64,000 bases of DNA from NCBI RefSeq assembly GCF_000283155.1, contig NW_004454193.1, forward strand, positions 5,295,481-5,359,480, written 5' to 3'. Shown in pieces: positions 9,507-20,460 of this stretch. Below the pieces are notes generated by a model, which was not told the origin of the DNA, searched no databases, and saw only the letters and a list, made by a program, of their open reading frames with translations. The stretch comes from Ceratotherium simum simum. Its lineage: Eukaryota > Chordata > Mammalia > Perissodactyla > Rhinocerotidae. The translations under genes were made by a program, and so were the position numbers. Every line of letters begins with the position of its first letter. Position 1 is the stretch's first letter.

Positions 9507-10069
9507 CTGGCCCTTTGACCAATACTTCCTCATTTCCCCATCCCCACCCCCTGCCCCTCCTCCTGGCAACCACCATTCTACTCTCTGCTTCTATGAGTGT
9601 CACTATTTTAAATTCCACATATAAGTGAGATCATGCGGTATTTGTCTTTCTGTATCTGGCTTATTTCACTTAGCATAATGCCCTCCAGGTTTACCCATGT
9701 TGTTGCAAATGGCAGGATTTCCTTCTTATTTAAGGCTGAATAATATTCCATTGTAAATAGTCCACATTTTCTTTTGGCCAAAGGGTACAAAGTTTCGGTT
9801 ATGCAAGACAAGTTCTGGGGATCTACTCTGCAACATAGTAACAATACTTAAAAATACTGTATTGCATACTTGAAATTTGCTAAGAGAGTAGATCTTAATT
9901 GAAATCTTCTCAACACACACATAAATGGTAACTATGGAGAGGTGATAGATATGTTATTTAGCTTGATTGTGGTGACCTTTTCACAATGTATACATATATC
10001 AAACCATCAAGTTACACACATGAAATATGTACAATTTTTATATATCAAAGATATCTCAATAAAGTTGTT
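9507..10069 (+). mobile_element. 5'-inverted L1 (twin-primed), 3' end at right
   Basis: The left segment (9507-9778) is L1 in minus orientation; the right segment (9779-10069) is the following L1 3' UTR in plus orientation, ending 'ctcaataaagttgttaaaaa'. The L1-order neighbours of the break are the two inner ends: 'ccctttgaccaat' at 9511 is the complement of the sequence just upstream of 'caaagggtacaaagtttc' at 9779. This is the signature of twin priming. It landed in the poly(A) tail of the preceding L1. Confidence 0.85.
9608..9844 (-). pseudogene. L1 ORF2 C-terminal relic
   Basis: The minus-strand frame reads TMEYYSALNKKEILPFATTW at residues 31-50, then LSEISQ, which is the well-known L1 ORF2 C-terminal block. 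It lies in the inverted 5' segment of the twin-primed L1. The N-terminal 25 or so residues come from the plus-oriented segment read backwards and have no meaning. Confidence 0.85.
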
Positions 10070-10078
10070 AAAAAAATG
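10070..10078. repeat. Candidate target-site duplication of the inverted L1, right
   Basis: AAAAAAATG, the second copy of the 9-bp duplication. Unique DNA starts after it. Confidence 0.6.
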
Positions 10079-11189
10079 ATGTGTCGTTTCTCCGAAATCC
10101 AAATTTAACTGGGCATCCTGTATTTCACTGGGCAACCCTGTCCCCAGCATACTGTAGCTCCTGTGGCTGCTTTCAGGAGCTCTGGTGTCTTCTTCCCAGA
10201 GGTCCCCTCCCCGCCAGGGCAGGCTCTCTCCTCCTTCTGCTCTACGCTTCCCTTCACCTGCAGCCTGGATAGGATGGGGTGTCTGCCCAAGACTCTGCCC
10301 AGCCTATTCTTGTTCTGTTTTTGCCTCTTGGTCAGCAATGACTTGTTGCTCAGTCCCTTGGGCTTTGCCTGCGGGGAGAACCCCAATATTGCCGAGAACA
10401 TTATGCAGTGTCTTTTGGGCTAGCTAAGTGGCTCATCTTGCGGGGGGTGTGTGTGTGTGTGGGATGTTGGGGGGAAAATTTGAACTTCCAGAAGCCATGG
10501 GCCCTCCCTCCACATCCTGTAGCTCTCTGCTACAGGCGATGCTCTCCGGCTGCACTGCTGCAGGTCAGAGCTGGTTTCCCCCCATCCTGAACTTTAATAT
10601 AAGCAATATCCTCCCAGCCAAGACTCCTACAACAATAGTTTGCTTTCAAGAGCACAAATTAAAGGGATGCCACCAAGGGCATTAATGGTCTTAGTAGAGT
10701 CAACACGGAGAGCATCGTGCATTCCCTAGTTAATATTAAGAGGGTCTAAGCAGAGGCACTGCCCTTCCAGCCAGGCCTGGTCTGAATACCAAAGAGACAG
10801 GGCTGGGGGAAAGGAAGAGGGAGGAGCCCCGAGCTGTCAGTCAACTGCAGCTGCACAGCTCACGTGCTGGCCCTGTGGGGCTGTGGGAGAGAGGTAAAGG
10901 TCAGGAACTCTTAGCAAATATTTGGAGGGCTCTTCTCACACCCAGTGGGTTTGGACACAGGTAATCCTCTTCTGGAAGGGGCCCAGTAAACCCTGAGCAA
11001 ACGCCCGGCCTAACTGGTAACTCCATGGCTGAGCCAACCCATCCCCCCTGGGATGCTCAGGGAGGGAGAAGGTGAGGCCAGCACCCCAGGTGGAGGCTTG
11101 AATGGGGGCACACCTGCTGGGGGATGCTTCAGTGTGAGATGCTTCAGTGGCATGGGGGTGTACCATATTTTGTACCATATCTATAAAAA
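10079..11189. other. Unique DNA with a short GT run
   Basis: No repeat or gene recognised apart from a short (GT)n at about 10448-10461. The 98-codon minus frame (10105-10401) and the plus frames over it have no conserved motif. Confidence 0.4.
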
Positions 11190-11290
11190 CACATATGGAG
11201 CGTGTACTGAATACCAGACTCTGAGCTGGGGACAGGGCTTCAGAGATGAAAGATGTGACCTCTGTCAAGAGCCCAGAGTCTGATGGGGGA
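11190..11290 (-). mobile_element. L2 LINE 3'-end fragment
   Basis: Antisense L2 terminus: 'gtgtactgaataccagactc', 'gagctggggacaggg', then 'aagagcccagagtctgatgg'. Diverged. Confidence 0.5.
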
Positions 11291-11295
11291 GCTGG

Positions 11296-11395
11296 TCTGT
11301 GAGCTCCCTGAGGACAGGAGGTATTTTGGATTTTGCTCATTACTGGATCCCCAGCAGCTAACATAGTAAATGAATGAAGGAATGAATGACTTGTA
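11296..11395 (+). mobile_element. L2 LINE 3'-end fragment, sense
   Basis: Reads as the plus-strand L2 3' end: 'gtgagctccctgaggacagg', 'ttactggatccccagcagct', then the ATGAATGAA-type terminal repeat (11370-11390). It sits between antisense L2 pieces, so at least two L2 copies are mixed here. Confidence 0.6.
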
Positions 11396-11409
11396 ATACA
11401 ATGGGCCCT

Positions 11410-11700
11410 CCACCCTGTCCCATGGGACTCAAGGATGGCTTTCTGGAGATGGACTTAAAAAGAAGTCAGAGAGAGCTGGACAGAGAGGCGATGGAAGGGT
11501 AGACCCAGGCAGAAGGAACAGCATGTGCAAAGACGTGAAGGTCCTATGGGTGTGAGACTTGAGGCTGGAGTCACCAGCAGGATCCAGGTCTGGAAGGACT
11601 TTGCAGGTCGCGAGGAGGAGCTTGAATTTCTTCTTGAAGTTTCCGAAGGATTTTAAGTAGCAAAGCAACAAGATCTGCATTTTAGATCATCTATTCGGAA
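11410..11700 (-). mobile_element. L2 LINE fragment
   Basis: Antisense L2: 'aggcagaaggaacagcatgt', 'gcaaagacgtgaaggtcc', 'ggaaggactttgcagg', 'aaggattttaagtagcaaag'. No open frame of interest. Confidence 0.7.
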
Positions 11701-11782
11701 GATGTTTGCTGTTTTCTTTATTAATACACATTAAAAACAATGCCCTATTGTATACCAGATATCACACCGAGTCTAGCCTGGT

Positions 11783-12052
11783 ACTGTCCAGCAGAAGCAT
11801 AATACGGGCCACATGAGTAATTTTAAACTTTCTAGTAGCCACATTTAAAAAAGAAAACAGAAACAGGCGATATACTTGATAATATATTTTATTTAACCCA
11901 ATATAGCTGACATGTCATGATACATTTTACATTATTTTTTCATTCTATGTCTTCAAAATCCAGTGTTATTTCACTCTTACAGCACATCTCAATTCACACT
12001 TGCCTCACATCAAGTGCTCAGTAGGCACACGTGGCTACCGTATTGAACAGCG
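11783..12052. mobile_element. hAT-Charlie-type DNA transposon remnant (MER1-like)
   Basis: The ends form imperfect inverted repeats: 'actgtccagcagaagcataa' at left against 'ggctaccgtattgaacagcg' at right. Inside are 'tctagtagccacatttaaaa' and 'ttttatttaacccaatata', a familiar non-autonomous hAT element. Family name given tentatively. Confidence 0.65.
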
Positions 12053-12059
12053 CGTGCAG

Positions 12060-13400
12060 GTGTAGACAGCGGCGTACGAGGCGATCATGGTCTCTGTCTT
12101 CACAGAGCTTAGAGCCTGGCGGAGAAGACCCGCGATTAAATCAGCAAACAAAATAGTACAATAAAAGTTACAGTGGTGGTGAGGGGCGGAGGGGATGATC
12201 GTGACACCCAGGGAGCATGGCAGAGGGACCTAACTCAGGGAAAATTTAAGTTGAGTTCTTGTGGATGGAGGGGGTCAGTTAAGGGAGGAGAGTGGGCGTT
12301 CCTGGCAGGCAGAACCGGACGTATGAAGGGCTGGTGGCCACACTTGATGGCCCAGGGAGAGTGGCTTGAGGTGTCTGGCCAGGCTTGCAGGGCCCGATCA
12401 GGCCGGCCTGCAGCCCTGGTGGGCTTTCGGGCTATCTTCTAAGATCACGGGAAACCCCTAGAGGGTCGTAAGGAAGTAGGGAAGTGGGCATGACTGGATC
12501 GTTACAAATACGTCTCTGTGGGTTGTGCACCTGTGGATCGGAGGGGGAGGACTGTGGAGGACAGCCAGGTGTCTAGTGCAGGGGTTTGGAGGAGGGTGGG
12601 GGCGTCGGAAATGGGAAGCAGTGGGTGGATGTAGGAGAAAAGAAGTGAGAACCAGGAGAACATAGTAATGGATTGGAGGTGTATGTGTGTGTGCACGGGA
12701 GGTGCAGTTTGAAAGAAAGGGGGCACTAGAGTATGACTCCCAGGTTTCCCATGCTGTTTCCAAGATCGGGAGCCCGAAAGGGGAGCAGCATTGGGGGTGA
12801 GGCAGTGATAGGTTCAGTTTTGAACGTGCTGAGTTTGAGGCGCTCGTGAGATGGCAAAGGTCTGGTTTTAAGGGACAATAAGTCAGTCCAAGCTTGGTAG
12901 CAAGGCCTGGGCTGGACAGGCAGATCTGGGAGGTGTCAGTATCTACATGTGAGGTTGGTAATTAAATACATGGAAATGGATAAAATCACATAGAGCAGTG
13001 GTTCTCTACTGGGGCAATTTTGCCCGACCAGGGGATATTTGGCAATGTCTGAACACATTCTTGGTTGTCACAGTCGGGGGACGGCAGTGAGTGCTACTGG
13101 CATCTAGCAGGTAGAGACCAGGGATGCTGCTAAACCTCCTACAATGCACAGGACCGCCCCCACAACAGAGCTTTATCCAGCCCCAATTGTCAGTAGTGCC
13201 CAGGTGGAGAAGCCCTGATCTAGAGAGACGAGGCAGAGCGATGAGAGAAGAGAGTCTTGGGTGGAACCCTGAGCAGCTCTGACATTTAAGGATGAGCCAG
13301 CAGACGAGGAGGGAGTGATCAGTGGAGTGGAGGAAATGTGTGAGAGGATGGAGGAGACGGGAGCCCCAGTTAGGAGGCTGTGATTCAGCGATGAGAAGGA
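12060..13400 (-). mobile_element. Long antisense L2 LINE, split by MER20
   Basis: About 1.1 kb of L2 in minus orientation (12060-12995 and 13218-13400). Blocks include 'cttcacagagcttagagcct', 'gcaggcagaaccggac', 'gactcccaggtttcccatgc', 'gttcagttttgaacgtgctg' and, after MER20, 'gaggcagagcgatgag' to 'ggagccccagttagg'. Read on the minus strand it is the ORF2 C-terminal region plus 3' UTR, fully degraded. Confidence 0.75.
12996..13217 (+). mobile_element. MER20 DNA transposon (hAT-Charlie) nested in L2
   Basis: A complete-length MER20: starts CAGTGGTTCTCTACTGGGGC, has 'ttggcaatgtctgaacacat' and 'gctgctaaacctcctacaat', and ends 'gtggagaagccctg'. Flanking 8-mers ACATAGAG (12988-12995) and ATCTAGAG (13218-13225) match at 6 of 8, consistent with an eroded 8-bp hAT target duplication. 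MER20 copies have been reported as regulatory elements in placental mammals; nothing here shows activity. Confidence 0.9.
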
Positions 13401-13514
13401 CGACATCGCTGCATCTTCTTAGCTGAGATCTCCGTTTTCATTCTTCTTCTCGGAGCGAGACCTGTGGGCATCCCAAACGTCGAGCACCTGGAATACAGAG
13501 CCACACTCGAGGTG

Positions 13515-13710
13515 GGCAGCGTGGCAGAGGGAGAAGAGCACGGGCTCCACCGCTTACTTGCTGTGGCCGCTTGGGCAAGTGGCTCACTCCCCCCAAGCCT
13601 CGGTTTCTTCATCCAGAAAATGGGTTTGTGATGGTGATCAAGTGAGAAGATAATAAATTTGGCTCATAGTAAGTGCTCAATTAGTGGTGGTTACTTTTCC
13701 TCCTTGATTT
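13515..13710 (+). mobile_element. MIR SINE
   Basis: Plus-strand MIR: 'gcacgggctccaccgcttac', 'ctcggtttcttcatccagaa', 'aataaatttggctcatagta' and 'agtgctcaatta'. Confidence 0.8.
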
Positions 13711-14899
13711 ATCATCTTTAGGCAGGCTTGGTTATAAATTATTCTTAGATTTTTATTCAATCTACTCTCAACTCTGCCAAAATCCTACTGAAAACAGGAC
13801 TGGCTTAGGGGTGAGGTCTCTGGCTCCCCCTTACCTTGCAGATGAAGTTTGGCTAGTTGTTTTCTAGGCCGTTGATGTGACTTATTTGTGAAGCAAGCCC
13901 TCCCCTCCCACGCTTTCCCTCCCCCCTCCACTTTCTCTCCCCTTCATTTTGGTCCTTTGCATTCAAGATTACTCCATTGGTAGGACCAGGTCCTCTGCGT
14001 CATGGTTTGGGTCATTTTTTTATCAGAGTAGGAAGCAGGAAAAAAGTCACCAGATTGGCAAATCTTTCCAGACTCTCTCACTGATATTACCCAGCAAAGG
14101 AGAACAAACTTGAATGATCCTTCACCTGGCCTCCCAGGATTTGGGGTATGAAGGGGGCAAGGGTTAGGCCATATACTCCAGGGAAACATTTTCTTTCAAA
14201 TCCCCTGTTTCATCTTGAAAAATTAATGAATTTACGTTCTGGTTCATAACATACCATGGTTCATTGTAATATAATAATAAAATTTTATATTCTTTTCCAG
14301 CTGACTTACATCATCTCCCCCTGCCCCCGATTAGTTTTCCCAAGGCTCTGAGAAACACCACCATGTAACCCCAGGAGGACAGGCCTATCTCAGCTTGAGA
14401 TCAAGTCTAACTTGATCCCCATAAACACCCACATGCTCTCCTTGGGTACCATGTACCTCTTGGACATCTGTCAGATTCCTAATGATGCAGGGGATGATGA
14501 GCTGATGAAGGCCAACAGCCACGGAGAGCATAATTCTGGAATAAAGAGTTCTCCTGGGAAACGGGAAGATTCCCGAATTCTTCACAGCTGCGAAGAGAAT
14601 TCAATATGATTTTTCCAGCTTGCAGAATTTTTCTAGAGTTTTGGTAGTTAGCAGAAAATGTTTCTGACTTATTTTGGGGACCTACTGAAGGTGCTTGGTG
14701 TAATTTCTGTGTGGTAATGGTTTGGCCCTTACAGGTGTTGAAGTTGGTGGCACTTGTTCGCCTACTGCAAAGCCATCCATCATAGACACCCTCTACGTTA
14801 GCCGACGCAGCCCAGCAAACTGGCTGTCAGAGCTTCCCAAGAATGATGTCCGGAGAAACAGAATGTCAAAGACAATGTCCTATTCTTTGTCTCTTGAGA
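13711..14899. other. Unique DNA, no recognised repeat
   Basis: Start of a long repeat-poor stretch. Opposed open frames at 14385-14609 (65 plus, 66 minus codons) show no family I recognise. The region could be an old processed pseudogene or simply unique DNA. Confidence 0.35.
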
Positions 14900-17773
14900 C
14901 AGCGTCATCCCCAGGTTGCTCAGGCACGGATAGAGTTGACTCTTCTCTGATGCATTACATGCATTGCAGTTAAGTTTGCAAAGATTTCAAACAGAGATTA
15001 CAGCTCCAAGAAAATCGTCTGCTTATTTTTTGCTTGTATGCACAAAATGGCTCCAAATTTACATAATTAAAATTCTGGTGGCTTTCAGATCATAACAACG
15101 GGTAATTAACATTGTTACTTGTCAGCTGGGAAATATCTCGGGAGGAGGCTATCAGAGCTCAGCCGTTTTATTTTGGGCAACGTCTCATGGACAGTCAGGA
15201 CTAATTGAATCACCCCATCTCATGGAAAATGAATGAAAGAACAGTGGACGTCGCTAGTCCAGCTCGCAATCAACTCAGAAAGGCTGCTTGCTCAAATAAG
15301 CCTGCGCGAGATCAGAACCTCGACCCCGCGTTGAGGACGGTGGCCTGACAGTCTAATTCAGAAGCGTTGCTTAAAATCTTAATCAGCGCGTTGAAATTAA
15401 CAGAGGCGAGTTTCGACACCATGTTTGTTGTTTATGGTTATCATTTTTAATAAACGTTAAAATGTTTTTATAGGTGTGGAGAAAGGCACATCCTTGGGAC
15501 ACCGCTCTCCTAGGTTTTTCTCTCTCTCAAGAAAAAAAAAATGTCATCGTCAAGAATGAAGACGTAACATATTCATCAGAGCCTGCCTGCCTTTTATTTT
15601 GTGGCTCCCTGAAAGCTATCTGCAATCCTAAGCCGAGTCCATCTTCCCCGCACAAGTGATATCTTGATTGACACATCTCCAAATAAGCTTGTGAATAGCT
15701 TTCCGTATTAGCCTGAGAATAATTCAGATGTCAAATTACGGCTCGCAGACTCCCTGACTCCTCTCGAGCCCCAGAATGAATTTTTTAAATATTTGGGAGA
15801 AAATATTAAATTTTGTTCGGGTTGGGTCAAAGTTCATATCATTTGGTAATAAAGAGCCACAGAGGGTGTTTGCACGCGGTGAGCTGCGTTGATTCTATTT
15901 TGTGCACCAGCGGCAGGTCAGGCTGACCCTGGCTGAGCTGTTTGGAGTTTGCGAGCCTGCAGCCTTCGGCATCTTTGCAGTTTGCTATGGGTTTCCTTTG
16001 GACGGAAAAGGGAGCGAGAAAAGAAAGACGGGAAAAAGCTTCAATGCATTTTCTCTGTGCAGGATTCCTGGCTGATGTCATCTCTAAGTATGCAGTCTTA
16101 ATTGCTCCTCTCTGCAGCGACAAGGGAAGAGGAGATGTTGGTTCCTTGTTTTCATCATCCTTGAAATTTCACTGCCGACTCAGCCTGGATTCCCACCCTG
16201 CAAACCATGCAGAAGCATTTCTCGCAAGCAGAAAGGCAAAGCTGTGCTTGCCAGGCTGATAATGACCACTTTTCATAATATCTGTTGAATGCTCTGTAAC
16301 GTGCGACTGAGAAAACTCTCATTATGGCCGGCTGTTTGCGCAGCTGTAAATATTTAACCAAGAATGCTACCAGCTTTGTGGAAAGACTTGCTAATGACAC
16401 CTGCTCCTCTCTATAATTACATATTGTTGTAAAATTCCATGCTAATGACACAACTGTGTCTTCCTTGTGCAAGGGGTAAATTTATACCAAGTACGGCACC
16501 TGAATTTCCATAAGCAATTAGCCTACACATTTCCATCCCTGTGTTTTCCTGTGATTTTATTGAAATGAAAGATAATGAATTAAATCCAATTACGGCAAGA
16601 TGACAGCTAGCAACTTGATGTTCATTTTGAATCGTAGTTCCACTTCGTAAGCAAAGTGAGGAAGAGAACTATGCTGCCACTTAATACAGTTCAAGCTCCC
16701 GATAAATTAGAAATATCAGCCTGGTCGCATGGACCCTGAGGGAACAATCCTTGATGGAGCCTGGGGTTCTCTTGACAAAATGCTTCTCGAAAAGGTGCGT
16801 ATTTCTAGTCTGATGCAGGTGAGGCACTGCTCTTGGTTTGTAGCCTGGTTATTGGTGGAACATCTCTATAAAAAATGTTTCCCCAGATGCCATAATAAAG
16901 CCCAAGACAACAATCTATAGTTCACAGGGTTTGTTGAGGAGAGTGAGAGAGGGTGCCCTGGAATTCAGGAAGTAGGTGACAAATAATATCCTTTTTACTT
17001 TAAAACAGGAGCATTCCTATTCTTTTGGAAATCTTGGCTCTCCAGGAGATGTAGAAAGACAGTACCCCTATGGAGGCTACGAAAAGGTTCACCTGGTTTA
17101 ATCAGGAGCGTATTCAAAGATGCAGAGCCACGGTTCCTGAAAAACAAAACCAAACGAGTGACGTGATGAGACAGACACTTCCAAAATGAATACGTCTCTG
17201 CATCTTTATGGTTTCTTTTTCCTTTTTGCTCCCTCATCATCTTTCCTCTCCACCCCCCTTCTCCCTCTGTATAAATGCAAACTCTCAAAATGTCAAAAGT
17301 GGAGAAGTGACCTATCCTTTGACGGCACAGGGGACGATTATGCTCTGATCTCTTCAGACGCAAACACCATTCCCAGGGTTACAGCCTCTCCAGAACAACT
17401 GTAAACCTGATGCTGAATTTACTTATTTATTTATTGGTCATGACTATTCCTAATACCACTTTAGTGAATATGAGGGTGATGGTGTAATGGTACCAGGCGG
17501 GCAGAGGATGATCAGTGACAGAGGCGTGGGCTGGGGACCGGGAGCTGAGAGGTTGCCCTGCCCAGCCCAGCCAGGGAACTATTCTCTTCGATTTCCTCTC
17601 AGTGGCGGGGCTGGAGTGTGGCTGCCTAATGGTTTGCTGTCGATACAGTAAAAATGCTAACCTGTCTTTACATCTAATCCATTCTGAGAGGGCTTTTTAC
17701 ATAAATGGTCTATTCCATTTCTTCGTTTTCAGAAAAGCCAGTCAAATAACATTGAACCACACAGGCTGTTGGT

Positions 17774-17804
17774 ACAGTGTTTTTTTAAAAAAAGCACAGT
17801 GATT
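17774..17804. repeat. Short palindromic A/T tract
   Basis: T7 directly followed by A7, flanked by 'cagtg' and 'gcacagtg', makes a small near-perfect palindrome around 17779-17799. Probably low-complexity chance. Confidence 0.6.
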
Positions 17805-20155
17805 AATTTTGAGACACAGCATTTAGCGTTAAGTTGTCTTGGACTATTTTCTTCCTCGCCATTTTTTTCAAGGGCTCTGAAAATCAATGCTATGCTTCGC
17901 TACCATCCATCTTTATATAGTAATAAATTAAGTGGGAGGTATTGATATTTTTGACTGAGCTTTTAAAATTTACATACTAATGACAATTATACCCTTGTGA
18001 CTGTTGATTTCTGCTGCTGTTTACTGTTCGTGACTTGGGAAAGAGGCATTTGAGTTTTGTCTGTTGGCTCTGATGTTCCTGCCTGTCCTGCCACCTCCAT
18101 CCACGTCTCAGCTCAAGGTTATTAGGAAACCAGGTCCCCAGGAGGGGAGAGAGCAGAGAAGCCTTGCCCATCTGCTGTCTGTCTTGCTCTCCTGGAGTTC
18201 TGCAAGAACTCGACTAAGGACAGGCTGAATGACCTCAGGCTTGGCAAGGAACATGGTGGAACTGAACTAGGACGATATCAAAATATTGAGCAATGGTGGG
18301 CAGTGGCCCCCACCAATCAGAATGTGGTGGGGGTGTCCTGGAGGGGCCCTCTGCTCTGCTAGATGTTAACTCTTTAGGCGCTGAATTTAGGGAAGGGAGG
18401 AGGTTCTGAGGAAAAGCCAGGGCAGCAGGCAGCAGAGGGCTTGAGAGGATTGGCTATGTACCAACTGGTGCAAAATATCCCAATATTTAATACTGGCGCA
18501 GACTGGGGGAATTTTAGCTCTGGATGTGAGCCCCCTCCACACACACAAATTTAGGAATCATGGGGAGGTCACAGAAGTATTGTGTGCCCTTCCCATTCCT
18601 TAAGAAAAAATAAACTAGGATTCTGAAACCTCAACATTGAGTGCCTTGCTTATGTCATGCTTCCAAACTATTTCTGATAAACTCTGAGTTTGGCCAGAAA
18701 TGTAGACAACCACCGCCTGCCCTCGTCTTCCCTTCTCCATCCCTCAAGATAGGTTCAGAGCATCTTCTCGACATTTGGCAAGAGTGTTTGTGCTGAAGTG
18801 GAGACAAAGCCCCAGCAGGGAGGGCATTAAAAGAACCAGGTCAGGGCCGCTATGCGATTTTATTTTATGACACAGAATCCCTCTGGACAATCTGGGTGCT
18901 ACCCACAGGTAGATGACCAGGAAAAATACCAACAGACTGACACAAAAGCCCCCACTTCATTTAAACAATTATTTGGGGGACTGGGACAGCCTTGAAGCTG
19001 ACAACAGTTTATTCACAGAGATTAATTTGTCAGTAATATTGATTGTCGGAGGCCTGTTTCATTCTATTTAAGATTCCACAAGGCACAGACAGCAGCCACT
19101 CGTGCGTGATTTTCCCTCTAGAATTTCCAAGATGTGGAGGAGGCGAGTCCAGGAGACGCTGGGCAGCGAGTTCTGTCAAACTAGATCCTGCCGGGACATC
19201 CCCAGGGCAAGGTGCGTGGATTTTGTTTACATTTTGCCAAGGCAGCAATAAATTGTTTACATACCCGGGTCTTTTTTCTTTTCCCCTAAAGCGGGTCACC
19301 CAGCCGTCCTAGCATGTAGAGGAGCCAGTGGAGCTTTCCAGACTCAACCCTGAAATCAGTATGCAGGATTATCCAAATATTAAAGCTGCTGAAAGTTCGG
19401 CTTCTCTAGTTTCCCGCTGCACGGAGATTGCTCAGTTACATCCAAGTGTCCAGGAAGTGCCTTTGCAAGAGTGTCTGTAAGGAAAGGACAGAACATACGA
19501 GAGGTGTGGAGGAGAACTCACTTTCATCAGAGGATCGGCTTTCAGGAGGGTTTGGGAGCCCAGAGCATTATTGTATTACACATGGCACTGAAATGCGGCT
19601 TGTTCGACTTTTTTCTCCCCCCTCTCTTTTCTTTGCTTTGAGTGTTTTCGAAATAAAAGAGTTTTTTCTTCCAAATTGCGCTGGGAGGCAAATTCTTGAA
19701 CGGTGTAATAGAAAATGTTAGACAATATTCCTTACCGGAGCTATTGACATTTTGGATGGTTGTGATACTTTGATTTTTCTCAAAACATATGGATCAAGCC
19801 TGGCTGTATTATTGGACAGGAAATCCTGATGAAAGCCCTGCCTTTATCTTTCTTTGTATCTTCCCCCCTCTGTTTGTTCCTGGCTTTCTCTCTGAATATA
19901 ATCGTGGTTTTCTTAAGCTGTCCGGGGAGTCGTTACTGCCTTACTAAATATTTCATGGCGCACAGCACACCATACCTGCCAACCGCCTCTTATTTGTTGT
20001 CAAAAATAAAGGGTTTATCCTTCGGGGGGGCGGGGGAAGAGAGCAGGTTTATTCTACTGGTTTTATTTTAAAGTTTCTCCTATGCACCCAAGGCATGGCA
20101 TCACTGGAAATCGAGGAGGGGTGCCTTTTCTTTACCGGGGACACGGCCAGCCGTT

Positions 20156-20188
20156 TATTTATTTATTTGCGGCTTATTTATTTATTTG
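20156..20188. repeat. TTTA-type simple repeat
   Basis: Two short runs of ATTT/TTTA units separated by 'gcggct'. Simple-sequence DNA inside the CNE-like block. Confidence 0.7.
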
Positions 20189-20309
20189 CTGTGCGCTCTT
20201 TCCTATGATTCCCAGCCCTGGTTTCTTTGCAGTTTCCTTTCCCATTTGTTCAAAAGGGAAAAGTTCAAAGCGGCTCTGTCAGCGGAGGGAGAAGCCTGCT
20301 GAATACTAA

Positions 20310-20460
20310 CCCTCCAGCGGCCGCCTGGGCTGACCTCGAGCGGGGAGCGTAAACGGTTGCATTGCCAGCCCGCATGTGTGTTTTGTTAGCCCAGGTCGGG
20401 AGGGGTCAGGGCTCACCTGAGGCCAGCCCGGCCGGCAGACCCGCCCGGGCAGCGGGGTAA
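20310..20460. promoter_or_regulatory. Short CpG-rich patch with a NotI site
   Basis: About 150 bp with roughly 13 CpG by eye, including the rare octamer GCGGCCGC at 20317-20324, in otherwise AT-rich sequence. It is too short for a classical CpG island. It may be part of an enhancer or a distal unmethylated element. No transcript is implied. Confidence 0.4.

Noticed and set aside
14385..14609. Processed pseudogene at opposed frames
   Set aside because: I could not match either translation to a known family, and there is no poly(A) or target duplication.
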